Positions 1 to 6,101 of a stretch of 15,587 nucleotides of DNA are shown here, piece after piece. The stretch's first letter is position 1. Each line of letters begins with the position of its first letter. Made by a program: the position numbers and the translations under genes. Below the pieces are notes generated by a model. That model did no database searches, was not told the origin of the DNA, and saw nothing but the letters and a program-made list of their open reading frames with translations. Source of the DNA: Candidatus Parcubacteria bacterium (GTDB taxonomy: Bacteria > Patescibacteriota > Patescibacteriia > PEXW01); NCBI GenBank assembly GCA_003597955.1, contig QZJU01000007.1, forward strand, positions 1 through 15,587, in the 5' to 3' direction.

Positions 1-97
1 CCCGTATTCATTCGGTACTGAAAATGCCGCCGGTATTGTTTGCCCAACGGCTGCTCCCACTCGTCGAAAAAGTGTCTTAATTTTGGGGGTCTTGACA
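1..97 (+). mobile_element. Right end of an IS3-like insertion sequence (partial)
   Basis: The segment holds the C-terminal codons of a transposase (3-80) followed by a terminal inverted repeat at about 72-97. Read on the minus strand from 97 inward, the repeat begins TGTCAAGACCCCCA and ends AGACAC. The left end of a similar element at 15490-15515 begins TGTACTGACCCCCA and also ends AGACAC; 19 of 26 positions agree. A TG...CA tip and an inner GACAC block are typical of IS3-family ends. The rest of the element lies outside the window. The base run after 97 (TCCAT) does not match the run before 15490 (GATCG), so the two ends do not show a shared target duplication. Confidence 0.6.
3..80 (+). CDS. 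IS3-type transposase, C-terminal end (partial)
   Basis: The last 25 residues of a protein that starts outside the window. The frame reads RIHSVLKMPPVLFAQRLL, then ends in TAA at 78-80. The RIHS-x-L-x-x-x-P-P-x-x-F-A pattern matches the extreme C-terminus of integrase-core (DDE, rve) transposases of the IS3/IS150 kind, where R-x-H-S-x-L follows the catalytic glutamate helix. The catalytic residues are outside the window. The stop lies inside the terminal repeat, as is usual for IS elements. It is probably the orfB product of an element related to the one starting at 15490. The call rests on a short stretch. Confidence 0.5.
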   Translation, partial: RIHSVLKMPPVLFAQRLLPLVEKVS

Positions 98-121
98 TCC
101 ATATTTATTGCTAACTATAGT
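92..121 (+). promoter_or_regulatory. Possible outward promoter from the IS end
   Basis: TTGACA (92-97) is the last six bases of the IS terminal repeat. It is followed after 18 bp by TATAGT (116-121) in flanking DNA. IS3-family ends often carry an outward -35 box that forms hybrid promoters after insertion. Any transcript would run antisense into the GIY-YIG gene, since no plus-strand gene follows. A second, weaker pair, TTGCTA (108-113) and TATACT (132-137), overlaps it. Confidence 0.35.
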
Positions 122-147
122 ATACATGTGTTATACTTATCATGCAA
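119..147 (-). promoter_or_regulatory. Possible minus-strand promoter facing the IS
   Basis: On the minus strand TTGCAT (147-142) is followed after 17 bp by TATACT (124-119). It points into the IS end and no gene follows in the window. It may be the orphaned promoter of a gene displaced by the IS, or chance in A/T-rich DNA. The AGTATA...TATACT inverted repeat (119-137) makes both strands promoter-like. Confidence 0.25.
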
Positions 148-149
148 CT

Positions 150-186
150 GTGGAAAAGGGGAAGCGTAATAACTCCCCCTTCCCAC
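150..186 (-). terminator. Long hairpin 3' of the GIY-YIG gene
   Basis: A 14-pair stem with G-U wobbles in the minus-strand RNA, with a loop of about 9 nt, begins seven bases after the GIY-YIG stop. Arms on the minus strand are GTGGGAAGGGGGAG and CTTCCCCTTTTCCAC. There is no proper U-tract after it, so it may terminate weakly or protect the 3' end instead of acting as a classic intrinsic terminator. Confidence 0.45.
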
Positions 187-192
187 TAAGAG

Positions 193-519
193 CTACCAAG
201 TACGACCAAAAGTCTTTCCGACCTGGTTGTATTTGGGTTGGCAACGTTTGATCTCTGATGCCTCAAAGTCGTCAGCTTCTTTGACGGAATCACAGGCGCG
301 GTACCCAAAATGGGTAACGTCAGGCCAGTTGTCATCCTGAAGATGCGTCAATAATCGCGCACGCATTCCGCCTTCACCCGTCCCTTTACCGATATAAAGC
401 GGTTTAAGGGCGCCCGGCTGGGTAGGAATACCGCAGTAGTAAACACCTATTGCGGTGGAATTCCACTCAGAAATGACCTTCTGGCTGTAAACGTAGTTGC
501 CCTGGTAATCGTGAATCAT
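193..519 (-). CDS. Small stand-alone GIY-YIG nuclease-fold protein
   Basis: A 108-residue protein made almost entirely of a GIY-YIG fold. Visible signatures are GVYYCG at about 25-30 (the GIY strand), LYIGKGTG at 41-48 (the YIG strand), R53/R55 and H59 on the following helix, acidic residues around E86/E89, and PKYNQVG near 95-101 with the conserved Asn. Proteins of this family cut DNA with one metal ion; single-domain members include homing, repair and mobile-element nucleases, and the sequence does not say which. I chose ATG 519 because an AAGG lies about 10 nt upstream; the in-frame TTG at 528 sits almost on top of that AAGG. The gene is divergent from the LexA-like/nuclease pair and shares its promoter region. 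It may be a third member of that module or an IS-associated passenger. Confidence 0.75.
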   Translation of the reverse strand: MIHDYQGNYVYSQKVISEWNSTAIGVYYCGIPTQPGALKPLYIGKGTGEGGMRARLLTHLQDDNWPDVTHFGYRACDSVKEADDFEASEIKRCQPKYNQVGKTFGRTW

Positions 520-560
520 GGAAATCAAGCCTTTTTAGTTAATTAGGGGATTGCAGGGTT

Positions 561-589
561 AGCATGTCGACCATGCTCGAAAATGAGCA
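561..589. repeat. Overlapping palindromes in the GIY-YIG leader
   Basis: Two inverted repeats overlap: AGCATG-N5-CATGCT (561-577) and TGCTC-N6-GAGCA (574-589). They lie between the predicted minus-strand start site (about 608) and the GIY-YIG start codon. They could be repressor operators downstream of the promoter or alternative hairpins in the mRNA leader. Which protein, if any, binds is unknown. Confidence 0.4.
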
Positions 590-614
590 CTCATGCGCCC
601 CTTAATCATAATTA

Positions 615-642
615 AGTATATGCCCCCCACTGTTCTTGTCAA
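615..642 (-). promoter_or_regulatory. Promoter of the GIY-YIG gene
   Basis: On the minus strand TTGACA (642-637) and TATACT (620-615) are separated by 16 bp, close to the sigma-70 consensus. The start site would be near 608, giving a leader of about 90 nt that contains the palindromes at 561-589. Confidence 0.6.
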
Positions 643-664
643 GTTTTACGGACTTATTGACAAG
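635..664. promoter_or_regulatory. Inverted repeat spanning both -35 boxes, candidate operator
   Basis: CTTGTCAA (635-642) and TTGACAAG (657-664) form a perfect 8-bp inverted repeat. The arm centres are 22 bp apart, about two helical turns, as expected for a dimeric repressor contacting one DNA face. Most of each arm is the -35 box itself, so part of the symmetry is explained by two consensus promoters; the outer AG/CT pairs are extra. GTTC-N7-GTTT (632-646) also lies here, one base from the alphaproteobacterial SOS-box pattern GTTC-N7-GTTC. Binding by the adjacent LexA-like protein is an inference. Confidence 0.45.
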
Positions 665-685
665 CATAATAAGACCTGTTATATT
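657..685 (+). promoter_or_regulatory. Promoter of the LexA-like/nuclease operon (leaderless)
   Basis: TTGACA (657-662), a 17-bp spacer and TATATT (680-685) make a near-consensus sigma-70 promoter. The expected start site is at about 692, and the start codon is at 694, so the mRNA should be leaderless or nearly so. This agrees with the absence of a Shine-Dalgarno sequence. Confidence 0.7.
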
Positions 686-693
686 TCAGACAT

Positions 694-1350
694 ATGCACA
701 CTATCCAAAGCAAGCTAATAGAGCTAGCCAAAAAACAAAATCTTGCCAAAATGACGCTTCGTGGCATGGCAAGCGCTATTGGTCTACCCAAAGCGTCCCC
801 ACAAATGATAAAACACCACCTTCTTCAAGTTCAGAAAAGGGGCTTTTTGACTATTGATAAAAGCCGAGGCCTTATGGCACGTTCCGGTACAAAACCTGGA
901 GTAGCCAACGGTCTAGTAAAAAAAACCTCGCACCTCTTTTCTATTCCGATTATTGGTACTGCTAATTGTGGGTCTGCCACTATTTTTGCAGAACAAAATT
1001 TTAAAGGATTTTTAAAGGTATCCAGTCGGCTTATCGGACGCTCATCGCCTAAAGGACTTTTTGCAATAAGAGCCGATGGTTCTTCAATGAATCGTGCTGA
1101 AATAAATGGAAAAAAAATTGAAGATGGTGATTACGTAATTATCAACAACGAAGACTGCTCTCCGAAAACAAAGGATGTGGTGTTAGCAATCATAGATGAT
1201 AAAGCAACAATAAAAAGATTTATTGAGGATCGTGCTAATGACCAAATAATTTTAAAAGCGGACTCCTCATTTGATTATGAACCAATTTATCTACATAGCG
1301 AGGATTCATTCACAATCAATGGAAAAGTAATTAGTGTTGTAAAAAAATAA
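694..1350 (+). CDS. LexA/UmuD-like S24 autoprotease transcriptional repressor
   Basis: A 218-residue protein with LexA layout. Residues about 1-55 form a winged helix; TLRGMASAIGLPKASPQMIK aligns with the LexA recognition region, ending in KRGFLTID. A linker leads to the S24 peptidase domain from about 84. The predicted self-cleavage bond is C92-G93 in IIGTANCGSATIF; Cys-Gly is the UmuD-type bond, where LexA has Ala-Gly. The nucleophile is S131 (DGSSMN) and the general base K174 (ATIKRF). Such repressors cut themselves when RecA-ssDNA filaments form, releasing their operators. Ser-Lys spacing is about six residues longer than in E. coli LexA. The nuclease gene follows after 10 nt, so it is likely co-regulated. 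It may be the cell's SOS regulator or a dedicated, phage-like repressor; the accessory location and AT-rich composition favour the latter. Confidence 0.85.
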   Translation: MHTIQSKLIELAKKQNLAKMTLRGMASAIGLPKASPQMIKHHLLQVQKRGFLTIDKSRGLMARSGTKPGVANGLVKKTSHLFSIPIIGTANCGSATIFAEQNFKGFLKVSSRLIGRSSPKGLFAIRADGSSMNRAEINGKKIEDGDYVIINNEDCSPKTKDVVLAIIDDKATIKRFIEDRANDQIILKADSSFDYEPIYLHSEDSFTINGKVISVVKK

Positions 1351-1360
1351 ATATTTCAAA

Positions 1361-2161
1361 ATGAAAGTGGAAGATACTATAAAAAACATTATTTCTAAAA
1401 GCGGTAACGACCTTCATATTCAGGTAGAAGAGATATTAAAACAAGGGAAGTGGAGCGTAACCTCGAGTCCCTACTATAATGATCCGGTTACTGGCATCCC
1501 CCGCGAAACTGATATCATCGCAAGAAAGGATTGGGATATCCACGACGACTTTGGCAGAAATAAAAGGGGTATGCTAAGAATTCGCCTTTTTATTGAATGC
1601 AAGTTTCTTTCAGATCCGATTGTCCTATGGCTAAAAGATAAAAATATCGACAAAGCAAAGGCATTAGCAAAAGACAATCCAATTCTTCGCGATAAAGAAG
1701 ACCATTACTTAACTGATACGAGTAAGATACCTAACAAAATTCACCATTATTTTGAAAATAATCAGGTAATAAATCAGTGGAGCAACAAAGACCACAAGGA
1801 CCCACTGTTCGAAGCGATGAGCGGTTGTTTAAATGCTTTTATATATTACCACCGCGCTGGTCTAGAAAACCATGCAGAAACAATTAACTACCCAATTATC
1901 ATTGTAAATGACCTTTCAAAACTGTATGGACGAGATAGAAGTCAGCTTGGCGCATCAGTAATAACAGATAACCAGCAATTAGAAACGTCATACTCATATC
2001 GTGAAGTCAATAACCAATATAAAATGCAGTATTTTTTAATTGATGTTGTTGGATATAATAAATTTAAAGATTTTTTATCAAAGCTAGAAAATAACGATAT
2101 TGATATTTTGCGGAGAATATTATATTGGCAATTAAATCCGATCAATCAGAATAATGATTGA
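1361..2161 (+). CDS. PD-(D/E)XK nuclease-like protein of unknown target
   Basis: A 266-residue protein with no recognised full-length family. Its N-terminal third looks like a restriction-endonuclease-like core: acidic E23/E24 on the first helix, GKWSVTSSPYYNDPVTG (29-45), the metal-binding E49-T-D51 at the start of a strand, then RLFIECKF (75-82) carrying E79-x-K81. This D...ExK arrangement is the signature of PD-(D/E)XK enzymes. The C-terminal half is Asn/Lys/Tyr-rich with no motif I can name. The ATG lies 10 nt after the repressor stop without a clear ribosome site, so translation may be coupled. No methyltransferase is in the window, so a standard type II restriction system is unlikely here. 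Candidates are a type IV-like or abortive defence nuclease, or a repair-linked enzyme kept off by the repressor. Base composition is AT-rich, suggesting transfer. Confidence 0.65.
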   Translation: MKVEDTIKNIISKSGNDLHIQVEEILKQGKWSVTSSPYYNDPVTGIPRETDIIARKDWDIHDDFGRNKRGMLRIRLFIECKFLSDPIVLWLKDKNIDKAKALAKDNPILRDKEDHYLTDTSKIPNKIHHYFENNQVINQWSNKDHKDPLFEAMSGCLNAFIYYHRAGLENHAETINYPIIIVNDLSKLYGRDRSQLGASVITDNQQLETSYSYREVNNQYKMQYFLIDVVGYNKFKDFLSKLENNDIDILRRILYWQLNPINQNND

Positions 2162-2186
2162 GACAATAACAACTTCTTCGCGGCGC

Positions 2187-2202
2187 GCGCTGTAATCAGC
2201 GC
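2187..2202 (+). repeat. Short GC hairpin after the nuclease gene
   Basis: GCGCTG-TAAT-CAGCGC forms a perfect 6-bp stem 26 nt after the stop codon. A run of seven T (2219-2225) follows only 16 nt later, so it is not a textbook intrinsic terminator but may help end the operon transcript. Confidence 0.35.
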
Positions 2203-2226
2203 AACGAAAAATCTCTGGTTTTTTTG

Positions 2227-2251
2227 AACCTTCGGCTTCGCTCAGGTTTTT
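2227..2251 (+). terminator. REP-like hairpin with T tail, possible terminator
   Basis: AACCT (2227-2231) pairs with AGGTT (2244-2248), followed by more T; the loop reads TCGGCTTCGCTC. The core CCTTCGGCTTCGCTCAGG resembles the CCTGAGC...GAAGG repetitive palindromes seen between genes in many bacteria. It may be a dispersed repeat that also terminates the nuclease operon. Confidence 0.4.
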
Positions 2252-2285
2252 CAAGAAAGCCCCCAAATGAATTTTCGGAAAGAGG

Positions 2286-2324
2286 GCGGGGCGGAATTCC
2301 CCCCAACCCCCCCTTCCGCCCCGC
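2286..2324. repeat. Perfect 11-bp hairpin with C-run/G-run loop
   Basis: GCGGGGCGGAA (2286-2296) and TTCCGCCCCGC (2314-2324) form a perfect stem. The 17-nt loop is two runs of C (six and seven) split by AA; the minus strand carries the matching G runs. It sits between the convergent nuclease and gap genes, so it could be a two-way transcription barrier or a dispersed repeat. There is no T-tract on either side. Confidence 0.6.
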
Positions 2325-2384
2325 AGTCAAATCAAGAATTCTCCTTGAAATAGGTTCGTACTTCGTTGTAAAGCCATACCAGAA

Positions 2385-3380
2385 TCAAATCTTTAATTTC
2401 TCCGCCAATTCCACCAACCGGCAAGAATAGCCCCACTCATTGTCATACCAAGCCATGACTCTGATTAAATTGCCGTTGACTTGCGTGGAAAGAGCGTCAA
2501 TAATTGCCGAGTGCGGATTGTCGATGATGTCAGAAGAAACCAAAGGCTCTTCTGAGTATTCCATAATGCCTTTAAGGTAAGTGTCCGCGGCTTTTTTAAA
2601 AGCCGCATTGACTTCAGCTTCGTCCTTGGGCGTTTTTTTGGCAATGAACACAAAATCCGTAATCGATCCGCAAGGCGTGGGCACTCGCAATGACACGCCC
2701 TGCATCTTGTCTTTCAAAGCCGGCACGGTTTTGGCCGCGGCCTTGGTGGCGCCCGTCGTGGTTGGGATAATGGATAAAGCCGCTGCCCGCGCCCGGCGCA
2801 AATCCTTATGCGGCAAATCCAAAATGCGCTGGTCATTGGTGTAGGAATGGATGGTGTTCATCATGCCTCTTTCAATACCGAAAGTTTTCTCCATTACATA
2901 CGCCACAGGCGAAAGCGAATTTGTAGTACAGGAAGCATTGGAAATCACTTCGCCTTTTTCTGCCAAAACCTGCTCGTTAACGCCCAAAACCACGGTGGCG
3001 TCTGCATCGTTGGCCGGCGCGGAGATGATGACTTTTTTCGCCCCGGCCCGCAAATGGACTTGGGCTTGCTCCCGCTTGGTGAAAACGCCGGTGCATTCCA
3101 AAACCACATCCACCTTTAATTTCGCCCAAGGCAATTTTGAAGGGTCTTTTTCGGTAAAAACTTCCATTTCGTGCTTGCCGACTTTGATTTTTTTGCCTTC
3201 CACCTTAACTTCTTCCAGCAAAATGCCGTGAACCGAATCGTATTTAAGTAAATGCGCATTTGTTTTGGCGTCGGTTAGATCATTCACGGCCACAAAGGAA
3301 ATGTTAGGATTATTTAAACCGGCTCTAACCGCCATGCGGCCGATCCGGCCAAAGCCGTTTATCGCGATTCTTTTGGTCAT
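2385..3380 (-). CDS. gap: Glyceraldehyde-3-phosphate dehydrogenase, type I
   Basis: A 331-residue cytosolic enzyme, normal for the family. It oxidises and phosphorylates glyceraldehyde 3-phosphate to 1,3-bisphosphoglycerate with NAD(P)+. The Rossmann loop is NGFGRIGR (8-15). D34 in AVNDL argues for NAD. The catalytic Cys151 is in SNASCTTNS, His178 in NTIHSY, and TTTGATKA is the phosphate-binding stretch. The reading frame stays open 38 codons further upstream, but that extension overlaps fba and is not family sequence; ATG 3380 restores the MTKRIAINGFGR start. The 19-nt gap to fba is an A/T palindrome with no Shine-Dalgarno. It is the last gene of the directon, after tpiA and fba, forming the triose section of glycolysis. 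Confidence 0.97.
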   Translation of the reverse strand: MTKRIAINGFGRIGRMAVRAGLNNPNISFVAVNDLTDAKTNAHLLKYDSVHGILLEEVKVEGKKIKVGKHEMEVFTEKDPSKLPWAKLKVDVVLECTGVFTKREQAQVHLRAGAKKVIISAPANDADATVVLGVNEQVLAEKGEVISNASCTTNSLSPVAYVMEKTFGIERGMMNTIHSYTNDQRILDLPHKDLRRARAAALSIIPTTTGATKAAAKTVPALKDKMQGVSLRVPTPCGSITDFVFIAKKTPKDEAEVNAAFKKAADTYLKGIMEYSEEPLVSSDIIDNPHSAIIDALSTQVNGNLIRVMAWYDNEWGYSCRLVELAEKLKI

Positions 3381-3399
3381 AAATTTTTTAAAAAATTTT

Positions 3400-4272
3400 T
3401 TAAGCTTTTTGATTGCTGCCCAGTGCCCGCAGTTTTTTGCCGACCAATTCAGCCAGGGCCTCAATGGCCGGTGAAAATACCTGCCGCGGGTCATAAGCGT
3501 CTGGGTCTTGATGCAGGTTTTTTCGTAAAGCGCCGATAAATTCCAATTTCAATTCCGTGTTCATGTTTACGATTCGAATTCCGTTTTTAATGGCCGCGCT
3601 TAATTGCGCCGGCCCCAAACCGGAAGCGCCGTGCAAAACCAAAGGCGTTTCGGGGATTAACTGATGAATTTCCGAAAGCCGATCGATGTCCAATTCCTGA
3701 TTAGCGCCTTGCCGCAATTTTATCACGCCATGAATGTTCCCCACGGCAACGGCCAAGGTATCAACCCCGGTTTTTTCCACGAATTCTTTGGCTTCCTCGG
3801 GTCTGGTCATAAAGGGCTTTCTTTGGGACATGGTCATGGCCTCTTCCAAGGCTTTAACGGCGCCGAGTTCGCCCTGGGCCCAGACTTCTTTGCGGTGGGC
3901 GTAGTCCGCGGCCTGCTTGGTTAGAATTATGTTTTCCTGCATCGGCATTTCCGAAGCGTCAATCATAATCGAAGAAAAACCCGCATCAATGCATTCGGCT
4001 ACGGAACGGAAAGACCGGCCATGGTCGAGATGCAACGCAATGGGTATTTTCCCGGCTTCGTCGCGGGCGATGCATTCCACGATTGTGGTGATGGCTTTTA
4101 GACCCGCGTATTCAATGGTTCTTTCCGAGACCTGCAGAATCACCGGGGATTTCTGCTTGACGGCGGCGCGAACCACGCCCAAGGTGGTTTCCAAATTTTC
4201 AACATTAAAAGCCCCGATGGCGTAATTATTTTTAATCGCATCATTTATCAATTCGCGAATGTGAGTGAGCAT
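3400..4272 (-). CDS. fba: Fructose-1,6-bisphosphate aldolase, class II
   Basis: A 290-residue zinc-dependent aldolase that splits fructose 1,6-bisphosphate into dihydroxyacetone phosphate and glyceraldehyde 3-phosphate, or the reverse. AIGAFNVEN (18-26) is the N-terminal family motif. ALHLDHGRS has catalytic D83 and zinc ligand H84. GELGAV (134-139) holds E135. AVGNIHG and LVLHGASGLG carry H181 and H214, the other zinc ligands, and IVNMNTEL (234-241) corresponds to the phosphate-binding NxNTD/E segment. The length matches the short Bacillus-like class II enzymes. The start ATG 4272 lies 5 nt after the tpiA stop with no ribosome site, so coupling is likely. Its two products are the substrates of the flanking tpiA and gap enzymes. 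Confidence 0.96.
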   Translation of the reverse strand: MLTHIRELINDAIKNNYAIGAFNVENLETTLGVVRAAVKQKSPVILQVSERTIEYAGLKAITTIVECIARDEAGKIPIALHLDHGRSFRSVAECIDAGFSSIMIDASEMPMQENIILTKQAADYAHRKEVWAQGELGAVKALEEAMTMSQRKPFMTRPEEAKEFVEKTGVDTLAVAVGNIHGVIKLRQGANQELDIDRLSEIHQLIPETPLVLHGASGLGPAQLSAAIKNGIRIVNMNTELKLEFIGALRKNLHQDPDAYDPRQVFSPAIEALAELVGKKLRALGSNQKA

Positions 4273-4277
4273 ATTTT

Positions 4278-5027
4278 TTAAATTAATTGCGCAATCAATT
4301 GGTGAAATTTTTCGGGGTCCAGACTGGTGCCGCCGACCAAAACTCCGGAAATCGCATCCCCATCCACGAAACTGGCGACATTAATTTCATTTACGCTGCC
4401 GCCGTAAATAATGGGCACGCTTTCCGCGCCCGAGGGCAGAACTTCCCGCAAAACGCTGCGAATGAGTCTGGCCATTTCCCAAGCCTGTTCGGGTTCAATG
4501 GCTTGGCCTGTGCCTATGGCCCACACCGGCTCATAGGCGACAATCAAAGCCAAAGCAGGAATGTTAGAGAGTCTTTCCGTACCTTTCCTTACCTGTTCAA
4601 TGACGACCACTTCATGTTTTTGCGCTTTGCGCTCGTCAAAAGTTTCGCCCACGCACAAAACCGGAACAATATTGTGCGCCAAAGCCTGTTCGACCTTGCG
4701 GCTAATCTCGAAATCGGATTCTTTAAACCATTTTCGCCTTTCTGAATGTCCACACAGGACCAGCCGGCAACCCAAGTCCTGCAAAATTTCCATGGAAACT
4801 TCGCCAGTGAAAGCGCCTCGCTCTTCCCAATGAGCGTTTTGACTACCCCAAGCAACGCCCGTGCCTTCCAGCATTTGCGCAACCGTTGGAATGACCGGCC
4901 CGGCCGGGCAGAGCGTCACTTCCGCCTGTTTTAAAACTTCCAATTTACGCAAAAAAGTTCCCAAGTACACTTTAGCTTCTTGGCTGGTGATATTCATTTT
5001 CCAATTGCCGATTACAATGGGCTTCAT
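4278..5027 (-). CDS. tpiA: Triosephosphate isomerase
   Basis: A 249-residue (beta/alpha)8 enzyme that interconverts dihydroxyacetone phosphate and glyceraldehyde 3-phosphate. PIVIGNWKMN gives N8 and the catalytic K10. CGHSERR gives the electrophile His94. AYEPVWAIGTG gives the base Glu166 and the start of loop 6. YGGSVN (208-213) binds phosphate. I start at ATG 5027, where family similarity begins; an in-frame GTG at 5063 would add 12 residues unlike the family. With ATG 5027 the gap to the upstream carboxypeptidase gene is 42 nt, the largest in the directon. It is followed after 5 nt by fba. Confidence 0.97.
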   Translation of the reverse strand: MKPIVIGNWKMNITSQEAKVYLGTFLRKLEVLKQAEVTLCPAGPVIPTVAQMLEGTGVAWGSQNAHWEERGAFTGEVSMEILQDLGCRLVLCGHSERRKWFKESDFEISRKVEQALAHNIVPVLCVGETFDERKAQKHEVVVIEQVRKGTERLSNIPALALIVAYEPVWAIGTGQAIEPEQAWEMARLIRSVLREVLPSGAESVPIIYGGSVNEINVASFVDGDAISGVLVGGTSLDPEKFHQLIAQLI

Positions 5028-5069
5028 GCCTTTAGCATACTGCAAAATCGGCTTTTTCACCACTAAATA

Positions 5070-6101
5070 TCAGGTATTTTGGGTTTCCCAAACAAACGCG
5101 GAAAAGGCCCATTTTAACAAAGCCTCAGCATTCGCAAAGCGTTCGGCCGAAGACGGACTGCCCAAAAAGACCAGCACCAAACGATGACCTTGACGTTCAG
5201 CTTCGATGGCCAGATTATAGCCAGCTTCCTGCAAATACCCGGTTTTTGCGCCCAGGATTTCAAAATCCGTGTGGTTCAAAAGCTTGTTTGTATTCACGCT
5301 TCGAAAACTCGAGCCATTAAGCGAACGAAAATTATAGACCGGCAGTTTGCTGGCTTGGCTGATATTCGAATCCTGAAAAGCAACATGGGCGAGAATGGCC
5401 AAATCCAACGCCGAAGCCTTATTTCTCGGATCCAAGCCCGAGGGTTCGTATAGATCGGCAAATCTGGCGCCGGATTTCCTGGCAAAGGCCGTTAGTTTTT
5501 CCGCCAATATTTCCGAACCACCACTGATGAGCCGGCCCAGGGCAATGGCGGAATTATTCGCCGAACCGATCAAGGCTGTGTAGAGCAAATCTTTGTAAGT
5601 AATGCGTTCGCCCGCGGGCAGTTTTAAAGCGCTGATGGCGTCGCCCGGCTCGACCAATTCTTGACCGTCGGCGTTAAAATCATTCGGCACCCGGTAGACC
5701 GTATCGAGCTTGGCTTGGAATTGCAAAAAAGTGGCGGCAGTCACTAACTTGGTCAGACTGGCAATCGACCGCGGGCTTTCAGCGTCTTTGGCCCAAAGCA
5801 CGGTGCCGGAATCTGCGTCGATCAAAACTCCAGCCTGAACCTTCGGTTCTGACAGCATTGCCGAACCCGGCTTTAAAGTGGGCTGCTGGATAACCGAGGT
5901 TTGTTCGCCTGCGACCTGGCTGGAAATCGCCCGCGCCGCATTTTTGGCGCTGGGGTAAACCGCGAAATAATAAGCAAAAGCCACAACCGCGGAAATCACA
6001 CTGCTAAAAAGCAAAAATGCCAAACCCGCAAAAATCTTATTCCGGCTTTTTCGAATCGACTTTTTAGACGGCTTCAATTTTTTCTTGGGTCTGGGCGGCA
6101 T
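5070..6101 (-). CDS. D-alanyl-D-alanine carboxypeptidase-like penicillin-binding protein (S11)
   Basis: A 343-residue serine DD-peptidase of the S11 (DacA/DacF) type, which removes the terminal D-Ala from peptidoglycan stem peptides outside the membrane. A Lys/Arg-rich N-terminus (1-23) and one hydrophobic segment (about 24-48) make a signal anchor with the domain facing out. The three active-site motifs are S115-L-T-K118, S180-A-N182 and K286-T-G288, all in the expected order and spacing. PSGLDPRNKASALDLA is a typical family segment. The extra C-terminal domain of E. coli DacA is absent. The start at ATG 6101 overlaps scpB by 38 nt; a TTG at codon 9 would shorten the overlap but not remove it. 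Confidence 0.9.
   Translation of the reverse strand: MPPRPKKKLKPSKKSIRKSRNKIFAGLAFLLFSSVISAVVAFAYYFAVYPSAKNAARAISSQVAGEQTSVIQQPTLKPGSAMLSEPKVQAGVLIDADSGTVLWAKDAESPRSIASLTKLVTAATFLQFQAKLDTVYRVPNDFNADGQELVEPGDAISALKLPAGERITYKDLLYTALIGSANNSAIALGRLISGGSEILAEKLTAFARKSGARFADLYEPSGLDPRNKASALDLAILAHVAFQDSNISQASKLPVYNFRSLNGSSFRSVNTNKLLNHTDFEILGAKTGYLQEAGYNLAIEAERQGHRLVLVFLGSPSSAERFANAEALLKWAFSAFVWETQNT

Noticed and set aside
636-857. Plus-strand 73-codon frame overlapping the LexA-like gene
   Set aside because: It overlaps the start of a clear gene in another frame, contains the promoter, and has no family-like sequence.
1361-2161. Type II restriction-modification system
   Set aside because: No methyltransferase is present in the window and the nuclease is paired with an S24 repressor instead.
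2224-2430. Plus-strand 68-codon frame between the nuclease and gap genes
   Set aside because: Its Pro/Arg-rich peptide is just the REP-like and G/C hairpins translated, and it runs into the gap 3' end antisense.
3381-3494. 38-residue N-terminal extension of gap
   Set aside because: It is out-of-frame fba sequence plus an A/T spacer; family similarity starts at the internal ATG 3380.
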